Below are positions 58,205-64,000 of a stretch of DNA of 64,000 nt, piece after piece. Below the pieces are notes generated by a model that saw nothing but the letters and a program-made list of their open reading frames with translations, was not told the origin of the DNA and did not search any database. The stretch covers positions 682,001 to 746,000 of the forward strand of contig NZ_SSMC01000001.1 of assembly GCF_004799345.1 (NCBI RefSeq), written 5' to 3'. Positions within the stretch are counted from its first letter, which is position 1, and every line of letters starts with the position of its first letter. The DNA is from Robertkochia marina (GTDB taxonomy: Bacteria; Bacteroidota; Bacteroidia; Flavobacteriales; Flavobacteriaceae). A program made the position numbers and the translations under genes.

Positions 58205-58630
58205 TTATTTTTTTGGTTCCACGTGAAACAGCGCCAGTTTTTCTTCTTCCTTGGCGCGCATTTCAGATTCTTCTTTTTCTGTTTTGTCTTTGTAACCACA
58301 GTAATGTAATATACCGTGAATCATAACCCGTGATAATTCATTCTCAAATGAGGTGCGGAAAGTTTCGGCATTTTCAACTACCCGTTCCACAGAAATGAAA
58401 ATATCGCCGCTGATACGATCGCCTTCGCTGTAATCAAAACTGATGATATCGGTTAAGGTGTCGTGATCTAAATATTCCAGGTTGATACGATGAAGATATT
58501 CGTCGTTACAAAAGATGTAGTTTACCGGACCGAGAAGAAGGTCTTCAGAGGCGACCACCTTGTTGATCCATTCGCGATAGCGGTTTTCATCTTCCAGCTG
58601 GAAATCGGTTTCGTAATGAAAATCAATCAT
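58205..58630 (-). CDS. ybeY: Endoribonuclease YbeY (16S rRNA maturation)
   Basis: The product has 141 residues. YbeY is a zinc-dependent RNase needed for 16S rRNA 3'-end processing. The C-terminal metal region reads HGILHYCGYKDKTEKEESEMRAKEE. It has HGxLHxxG, but the third metal His of the common HGxLHLxGYDH is replaced by Lys-Asp (YKDK), a variant seen in Bacteroidota. The middle segment DTLTDIISFDYSEGDRISGDIFIS is conserved. It overlaps the DUF4175 gene by 8 bp at its start, and its own end contains the parS-like sequence at 58216-58231 (encoding FHVEP). mnmG follows 9 bp later, so the three genes form one operon. Confidence 0.93.
   Translation of the reverse strand: MIDFHYETDFQLEDENRYREWINKVVASEDLLLGPVNYIFCNDEYLHRINLEYLDHDTLTDIISFDYSEGDRISGDIFISVERVVENAETFRTSFENELSRVMIHGILHYCGYKDKTEKEESEMRAKEEEKLALFHVEPKK
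58216..58231 (+). promoter_or_regulatory. parS-like ParB-binding site
   Basis: GGTTCCACGTGAAACA matches the parS consensus TGTTNCACGTGAAACA at 15 of 16 positions; only the first base differs. The site lies inside the last codons of ybeY. parS sites bind ParB/Spo0J and mark the region that is segregated first, near the origin. No parA or parB gene is in the window. Confidence 0.6.
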
Positions 58631-61600
58631 TGACTTTGAAATAGCGCTGTACTTTTAGTTTGTAAATTTCGCGCAAAGGTAAGACTTGTCTCTGTAATAT
58701 CTCAAGCTCCTGAAAAGAATCTTGAACTTCAGATGATTGATTAGAAGTGTTTTGAGTGAATTCCTTACGGTTGGTAGTACTTTCTCGTTCGTTTTTTTCA
58801 CCCTGTAGCTGTTCGGCCTGCTCCAGTTTGAGTAATTGATGCTTTAAATATTGCATCTGTTTTAAAGTTTGCTCATTGATACCCTTGTTTAAAAGATCTC
58901 GTTCAATGCGCTCCATCTGACGCACCAAGGCCTCCGTTTTCTGTTTTGCAGACTCTTTGTTTTGAACATCTTCCAATTGTTGCTCATTCTGCATTTGCCT
59001 TAATTGCTGAAGCAAAGATTCCTTAAGCAGTTGTTGTTGTTTGTAGATCTCATACAGCTGTTCAGACATTCCTTCTCCATAACCCTCTTTATCTTCCTGT
59101 TTGCCTTCACCCTGTTGTTCCTTTCCATCCTGCCCATTCTGCTCCTGGTCGGAATCTCCGGGTTTTGGTTTAGACAACATGTCCTGCATTTGTTGATTGA
59201 GCTGTTCCTGAGATTGTATAATGTCCGGTAATTGAAAAGAATCCTGATTTCCCTTACCGGATCCCATCATCATGTTTTGCATCTGATCTAACAGATCACT
59301 TAGAAAATCAGAAAGATTATTAGCCGCAGTCAAGGTATATTGCTGATGGGTGATACCTTGAAAATATTGATTATCGGCAAAGCGCTCTAATGATTTATCT
59401 ACATTGTAGTATACCTCCGTTATATTGGTATTTACCACTTCACTTACTTCAGGCCTTCTTAAACTCAACGCAAATAAACTGTCATCTACATGCTCAAATA
59501 GAATTTTCAGATCATTTTGTTTCTTTAAATAATAGGGTAGGTTCGGGTTGTTTTGGTCGAATCGGTTTAATTCTTCCATGATATCTTCCTGGTCAAATGA
59601 GAATTTGATGAGATTTTCCAGTATTTGTCGTAACATTGCAGCATCTTCACTGATCATCTCCGCGCCTTCCATACTCATAGAAGATTGCATATTTTGTACG
59701 ATTTTTCTTATATTTCGTGAAGCCTTTTTCTGATTTTGGTTTTCGCTGCCTTTCGGACTTTCTTCTTCATTAAGTTTCTCGAGAGCCTCTTTTTGTTCCT
59801 GGTTGACGTTTTCTTCTTCCGATTTGTTGCGGCCGAGCTCCATGGGCTTCTTTAAAGCATCGTTCTCTTTGGTGAGATCTTCCATTTTGTTTTGGATCTC
59901 TTTGAATGCTTTGTTCAATTCTTCCTGTTTTGCAGCTTCTCCGGTTTCGCTTTTTGTGCTCAGGGTATCCTGTTGTTTACTTAATTCTTCCAGATCCTTT
60001 CTGATATTTTCGGCCTTCGCCTGTACATAGTAGCGTTTGGTTAATTCCAATAGTTGCTCCAGGCTCCTTTTATTGCTCTGTTGGTTTTTAGCCAGTTCTT
60101 CGAGTTTTTGGGTTAGGGTTTCCTTGTCTATTTTTTCAGTGTACTCCTGTAATTCCTTCAGGAGCTTTTGATTTCTCTCAATTTCTTGTTGCTGCCGTTC
60201 CAGGCGTTCTTTTAAGAGATCATTATAAGGGTCATCAGCCTTCTGGTTTTTTGAAAATTCCTCCAGGTTTTGCTCCATGTTCTTGCTGAATGACTTCATC
60301 ATTTCCTCCTGCTGTTCCTGTCGTTTTAGAAAGTTGTTCAACTTTCTTTTGTCGTTATAACTAAGATTGTCTTTTTGTTTATTGACGTTCTTTAGCTCCT
60401 GTAACTCTGATTCCTGTTCATCTATTTGCTTAAGGGTATTTCCTAATTTCTGTATTTGTTCTTTCTGCTGTTCAAGTTGTTTCGCCTTAAGCTCATTTTC
60501 ACGCAGCTTGTAATAGGAGTAAACTTCACTCTTAGCCTGTTTACCGTTCCTTAGAGCGTCATTGTCGGTTACTGAAAAATAGTAGAGATAATTTACCCCT
60601 TCCTTTAAACTGAGATTACCGGGAAAATTAAAGCGAAAGCGATCTATATTTCCTTTTGGATTACTGAGTAATACTCGTTTTTTTGTATCAGGATCTTCCT
60701 CCGGATAATAAACCAATTCGAGTTTTTTAAAGCCGTAGTCGTCACTGATCTCTCCGGTAATAATGTTGCCGGAGGCTGCATCCTGCTCTATTAATTCACG
60801 ACCTGTAGTTATTTTTGGATACTGATCTTTTATAACCCTTAGATTAAATCCGATCTTTTCAAATTGTTTTAATATATCATTTCCGGTAGCAAGTTCATAA
60901 GAAAGAGACTTAAATACCGTTTGGTATAATTTAAATTGATCTTCCGTTCCTTCAAAAGGAATTACCGAATCTTTCAGCAACAATTCTACCCTTGTGGTGT
61001 TATTGGTTTCTACTTCCCAGCCTATCCTGCTTCCTTCAGGCACGGTAGCATTACCGGTATTATTTAAAGATTCATCTCTGCGCCCGGTATATTCAGGATA
61101 ATCGAGGGTCATTTTGAAGTTAAGCATGGCAGGAACCGGAAGCACCTTAAGGGTATAAGGGCCGTTACTTACGTCATTCGAAGTGAGGTGAAATGACAGC
61201 TCTTCCTGGCCGGGATCAATCAGGTATTCAAAATTTCCATTTCCGTCAGGCTGCATATAGTTGAAAGCTCCCCTGTTTTTAATTTGTACTGCGGCCGGTG
61301 CCAGGGTACCTTCCGTACTTACTTTAAGCAGAAAGGGCACCCCGCTTAAAGCGGTTAATGAATCGTTTAAAATTTTAAAACTGAAAGGAGCCGGTGGGGT
61401 GTATACGGTGGTGTAATCTACCATTCGCTTATAACTGTCCTTAAAAGAAAGCGCCTTACCACTTAACCATACCAAGAGAATTAATATCAGGGGTATCGAC
61501 AAAAATTTAAGGTATTTGGTATTTGTGCTGAAATTTATTGCCTTGTTAAACGGGATATGGCTGAGCTCCCGGGATCGTTTTTCAATACCTGCCAATAGTA

Positions 61601-61970
61601 ATTCTGATTTCTCCGGTTGTTGAGCCAATTGTAAAAGGTTCAGCAGCTTGTCATCTACTTCTTTAAAATGCTTCCCAATTAGTTTAGAGGCCGTTTTCTC
61701 TGTTAATCCTTGCTTAATTTTAAAGAGATAAAGCAGCGGAGTTATCACGAACCTGTAAAACAGCACGCTCTCAACAGCTACGAACAGCCAGAATAAAACA
61801 GTACGGACGTTTGGTGAAAGCCAAAGAAAATACTCTACTCCAACGCTGAACAAAAAATAGCATCCTCCGATAGCCGTAAACAACAATACACCCCTGATGA
61901 GCATATTGGTGTAATACTTTTTCAGAAATCCTGATAATTTCTTTTTAATGAGCCCGATCTGACTTTCCAT
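58623..61970 (-). CDS. DUF4175 family membrane protein with long coiled coil
   Basis: The product has 1115 residues. N-terminal hydrophobic helices (about 25-45, 55-75 and 155-170) are followed by a beta-sandwich region (about 195-470). A very long charged coiled-coil and low-complexity region (about 480-780, very rich in E, K, Q, L) leads to a helical part with N/Q-rich stretches (about 900-960) and a C-terminal helical end. This is the layout of DUF4175, a Bacteroidota and Proteobacteria family of unknown function, often beside von Willebrand-type gene clusters elsewhere. The gene starts the DUF4175-ybeY-mnmG operon. The start is ATG at 61970, close to two palindromes. A structural or envelope scaffolding role is only a guess. 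Confidence 0.85.
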   Translation of the reverse strand: MESQIGLIKKKLSGFLKKYYTNMLIRGVLLFTAIGGCYFLFSVGVEYFLWLSPNVRTVLFWLFVAVESVLFYRFVITPLLYLFKIKQGLTEKTASKLIGKHFKEVDDKLLNLLQLAQQPEKSELLLAGIEKRSRELSHIPFNKAINFSTNTKYLKFLSIPLILILLVWLSGKALSFKDSYKRMVDYTTVYTPPAPFSFKILNDSLTALSGVPFLLKVSTEGTLAPAAVQIKNRGAFNYMQPDGNGNFEYLIDPGQEELSFHLTSNDVSNGPYTLKVLPVPAMLNFKMTLDYPEYTGRRDESLNNTGNATVPEGSRIGWEVETNNTTRVELLLKDSVIPFEGTEDQFKLYQTVFKSLSYELATGNDILKQFEKIGFNLRVIKDQYPKITTGRELIEQDAASGNIITGEISDDYGFKKLELVYYPEEDPDTKKRVLLSNPKGNIDRFRFNFPGNLSLKEGVNYLYYFSVTDNDALRNGKQAKSEVYSYYKLRENELKAKQLEQQKEQIQKLGNTLKQIDEQESELQELKNVNKQKDNLSYNDKRKLNNFLKRQEQQEEMMKSFSKNMEQNLEEFSKNQKADDPYNDLLKERLERQQQEIERNQKLLKELQEYTEKIDKETLTQKLEELAKNQQSNKRSLEQLLELTKRYYVQAKAENIRKDLEELSKQQDTLSTKSETGEAAKQEELNKAFKEIQNKMEDLTKENDALKKPMELGRNKSEEENVNQEQKEALEKLNEEESPKGSENQNQKKASRNIRKIVQNMQSSMSMEGAEMISEDAAMLRQILENLIKFSFDQEDIMEELNRFDQNNPNLPYYLKKQNDLKILFEHVDDSLFALSLRRPEVSEVVNTNITEVYYNVDKSLERFADNQYFQGITHQQYTLTAANNLSDFLSDLLDQMQNMMMGSGKGNQDSFQLPDIIQSQEQLNQQMQDMLSKPKPGDSDQEQNGQDGKEQQGEGKQEDKEGYGEGMSEQLYEIYKQQQLLKESLLQQLRQMQNEQQLEDVQNKESAKQKTEALVRQMERIERDLLNKGINEQTLKQMQYLKHQLLKLEQAEQLQGEKNERESTTNRKEFTQNTSNQSSEVQDSFQELEILQRQVLPLREIYKLKVQRYFKVND

Positions 61971-61991
61971 AGTAAGGTGATATTCAGAATG

Positions 61992-62008
61992 TCATCACAG
62001 TGTGATGA
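61992..62008. promoter_or_regulatory. 17-bp palindrome, candidate operator 1
   Basis: TCATCACA g TGTGATGA, with 8-bp perfect arms, lies 22 bp from the DUF4175 start codon in the gap between two divergent transcripts. The pattern is not the CRP consensus, in which TGTGA points inward. It is a likely binding site for a dimeric regulator. Confidence 0.4.
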
Positions 62009-62026
62009 ATAATTTTTAAATTAGAG

Positions 62027-62046
62027 AAATACAAATCTTTGTATTT
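62027..62046. promoter_or_regulatory. 20-bp palindrome, candidate operator 2
   Basis: AAATACAAA tc TTTGTATTT, with 9-bp perfect arms, lies 18 bp from operator 1 in the divergent gap between DUF4175 and AlkB. Both palindromes are available to control either gene. Confidence 0.4.
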
Positions 62047-62131
62047 ACCTTGAACCTAATTGCTATTAAAATTACAATAATAGACAGGAACTTTACTTCT
62101 GTAAGGGACTAAGTTTCTGTTAAAGAAGCCT

Positions 62132-63187
62132 ATGAAATGGATGGATTTTAAATATCTGGCTGCCTACAGTATACCTCTATCTGTACTGCTTGGCTATTAT
62201 GCCGGGGGTATTTTCTACTGGTTGACCCCTGTTTATACCTTTGGCCTGGTTCCTGTATTGGAACTGATTCTTCCGGTTAATACCGGCAACCTTAACCAAA
62301 CTGAGCGGGAGCAGAAAAAGAAGCTGGTTCTCTTTGACCTGCTGCTCTACCTGAACATTCTTATGGTGTATGCCATTGTTTTCTATACCCTTTACCTTCT
62401 CAAATTCGGTGAACATACGCCTTTAGAGATCGCCGGGATCATATTTTCATGTGGTATAGCGATGGGATCCAACGGTATCAATGTGGCTCATGAATTGGGT
62501 CATCGACCCGATCGGTTATCAAAGACCCTCGCGAAAGTGCTTTTATTGCCCAGTTTGTATATGCATTTTTACGTAGAGCATAATTTTGGGCATCATTTGC
62601 ATGCTGCCACGAAAGAAGATCCGGCAACGGCAAGGTTTAACCAGTCTGTATACTCGTTCTGGATCACTTCTGTATTAAGACAGTATCGCAGTGCATGGCA
62701 AATTCAAATGCGCCTGCTACAACAGGATAATAAGGGTTTTTTTTCGCTGCAAAATGATATGTTATGGGGAGGCCTGTTGGAGTGTGTCTATTTAGTATTG
62801 ATAGGTATTATGGCAGGTTGGCAAATAGCCCTCTTTGCTGTGATCATGGCCCTGGTCAGTATTTTGATGCTGGAAACCATTAATTATATTGAGCATTATG
62901 GGCTGTTGCGCCATAAGATGAATACAGGACGTTATGAGAGGGTTCAAACTATTCATTCCTGGAATTCTAATCACGTGATGGGCAGGATCATGCTTTATGA
63001 ACTTACACGCCATAGTGATCACCACTATCGGGCGTCCAAAAAATATCAACTCCTGGATTACCATCAGGAAAGTCCGCAAATGCCCTACGGATACCCTACT
63101 TCCATGGTGTTATCACTTTTTCCTCCGCTTTGGTTTCGCATCATGAATCCGTTGATCCCTGCCGATATGAAGCCTCAGGCAGCCTAA
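62132..63187 (+). CDS. alkB: AlkB-type membrane alkane monooxygenase
   Basis: The product has 351 residues. It is a di-iron membrane enzyme that hydroxylates terminal carbons of alkanes or related chains. About six hydrophobic segments are visible. The histidine boxes are diagnostic: VAHELGHR, EHNFGHHLHAATKEDPATAR and LTRHSDHHYRASKKYQLL, with a further NYIEHYGL between. These match AlkB, not general fatty-acid desaturases. No rubredoxin or rubredoxin reductase gene is adjacent. It is a single gene facing the DUF4175 operon, with two candidate operators in between. In marine Flavobacteriaceae, AlkB proteins may act on lipids or hydrocarbons; the substrate here is unknown. Confidence 0.92.
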   Translation: MKWMDFKYLAAYSIPLSVLLGYYAGGIFYWLTPVYTFGLVPVLELILPVNTGNLNQTEREQKKKLVLFDLLLYLNILMVYAIVFYTLYLLKFGEHTPLEIAGIIFSCGIAMGSNGINVAHELGHRPDRLSKTLAKVLLLPSLYMHFYVEHNFGHHLHAATKEDPATARFNQSVYSFWITSVLRQYRSAWQIQMRLLQQDNKGFFSLQNDMLWGGLLECVYLVLIGIMAGWQIALFAVIMALVSILMLETINYIEHYGLLRHKMNTGRYERVQTIHSWNSNHVMGRIMLYELTRHSDHHYRASKKYQLLDYHQESPQMPYGYPTSMVLSLFPPLWFRIMNPLIPADMKPQAA

Positions 63188-63223
63188 CCCAACCCGGAGT
63201 TCTCAAATGTTAGATTGAACACG

Positions 63224-63231
63224 TATCTTTG
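63224..63231 (+). promoter_or_regulatory. -7 box of gltX
   Basis: TATCTTTG is a full consensus match, 14 bp before the ATG, so the leader is only a few nucleotides. Confidence 0.5.
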
Positions 63232-63245
63232 CCAAAAATTTTGAG

Positions 63246-64000
63246 ATGAGTAAGCCAGTACGTGTACGATTTGCACCGAGTCCCACAGGGCCCTTACATA
63301 TTGGAGGGGTCAGAACCGCTTTGTTTAACTACCTTTTCGCGAAGAAAAAAAACGGCACCTTTATATTGAGAGTTGAGGATACTGATCAGAACCGCTATGT
63401 AGAAGGAGCTGAGCAGTATATCATAGACGCCTTGAATTGGTGTGGGATGCCTTTTGATGAAGGTCCCGGGAAAGATGGTGGTTTCGGACCCTACAGGCAA
63501 AGTGAACGCAAGCATCTGTACAAGGAATATGCCGATACCCTGATAGAAAACGGTAGTGCTTATTATGCGTTTGATACTCCTGATGAATTGAACACCATTC
63601 GAAAGGATTATGAATCAAGGGGAGAAACCTTCATTTATAATTGGCATAACAGGATGGAGCTTCAAAATTCTCTTGCACTATCGAAAGAAGAAGTTGCCCA
63701 ACGACTGGAGAAAGGAGATCATTATGTGATTCGCTTCAGATCGCCTCAAGACAGGGTGGTGCAATTGGAGGATATGGTTAGAGGGAGAATGGAAATAGAC
63801 AGCAATGTGCTGGATGATAAGATCTTATTTAAAAGTGATGGTATGCCAACCTACCACCTGGCTAATATCGTTGATGATCATTTGATGGAAATATCGCATG
63901 TGATCAGGGGAGAGGAATGGTTGCCCTCTTTGGCCCTGCATGTATTGCTCTATGAGGCTTTTGGCTGGGAGTCTCCTGAATTTGCTCATTTACCCCTTAT
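63246..64000 (+). CDS. gltX: Glutamyl-tRNA synthetase, C-terminus cut by window edge
   Basis: From the ATG at 63246 to the right edge 251 codons are visible. The class I synthetase signatures are clear: [26 protein letters not shown] (HIGH motif, here HIGG), [22 protein letters not shown], then [25 protein letters not shown], and [21 protein letters not shown]. The KMSKS motif lies beyond the window. It charges tRNA-Glu. A -7 box is at 63224-63231. It is downstream of AlkB in the same direction, separated by 58 bp. Confidence 0.97.
   Translation, partial: MSKPVRVRFAPSPTGPLHIGGVRTALFNYLFAKKKNGTFILRVEDTDQNRYVEGAEQYIIDALNWCGMPFDEGPGKDGGFGPYRQSERKHLYKEYADTLIENGSAYYAFDTPDELNTIRKDYESRGETFIYNWHNRMELQNSLALSKEEVAQRLEKGDHYVIRFRSPQDRVVQLEDMVRGRMEIDSNVLDDKILFKSDGMPTYHLANIVDDHLMEISHVIRGEEWLPSLALHVLLYEAFGWESPEFAHLPL

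Noticed and set aside
61992-62008. CRP/FNR site
   Set aside because: The half-sites are in the wrong order and spacing for TGTGA-N6-TCACA.

Overview
The window comes from a Bacteroidota genome, most likely a (marine) member of the Flavobacteriaceae. The evidence is the gene families (TonB-dependent receptors with N-terminal carboxypeptidase-regulatory domains, a DUF4175 coiled-coil protein, OmpH-type lipoprotein, LytTR membrane regulator, DUF2007, DUF2807), the near absence of Shine-Dalgarno sequences, and many start-proximal boxes of the form TAnnTTTG, the Bacteroidota -7 element. It is mostly ordinary chromosomal backbone. I see no prophage, insertion sequence, CRISPR array or antiphage island.

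Layout. 0-5.5 kb: a cut amidohydrolase, a ChaN-like protein, a candidate structured small RNA, a potassium channel, and a LytTR regulator next to an S41 peptidase with a direct repeat between them. 5.6-12.2 kb: a three-gene RND efflux operon whose outer-membrane component carries an extra N-terminal substrate-binding-like domain. 12.4-25 kb: DUF1028 protein, cytochrome c lipoprotein, DinB-like and GNAT proteins, M16 and S9 peptidases, a TonB receptor. 25.1-27 kb: methylmalonyl-CoA epimerase, a CAU tRNA and a 1.1 kb gene-poor stretch full of palindromic repeats. 27-34 kb: rbfA, a LolE-like permease, dusB, a beta-barrel receptor, lepA. 34-43.5 kb: CPA antiporter, MBL hydrolase, S8 and M1 peptidases, rnpA, CtpA-type S41 peptidase. 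43.5-49 kb: patatin, a small unknown protein, and the rpiB-CDF-GNAT operon facing an AT-rich non-coding region. 49-64 kb: rnr, DUF2807, LysE, DoxX, an AsmA-like protein, OmpH lipoprotein, methyltransferase, mnmG-ybeY-DUF4175, AlkB monooxygenase and the start of gltX.

How the genes work together. Exported peptidases (S41 twice, M16, S9, S8, M1) plus two receptor-type outer-membrane proteins suggest a protein-degrading heterotroph. Housekeeping genes for translation and RNA maturation (rbfA, dusB, lepA, rnpA, rnr, mnmG, ybeY, gltX) are scattered through it.

The points most worth following are: (1) a likely replication-origin neighbourhood, with an AT-rich region of repeated TGTTAATAA-like nonamers at 47.9-48.4 kb and a 15/16 match to the ParB site parS at 58.2 kb, plus a second parS-like palindrome at 56.3 kb; (2) two families of intergenic palindromic repeats whose hairpin arms change together between copies; (3) a candidate 230-nt structured RNA at 2.1-2.3 kb with its own -7 box and terminator; (4) a 16-bp direct repeat with exact 40-bp spacing at the LytTR/S41 junction; (5) the substrate-binding/TolC fusion.
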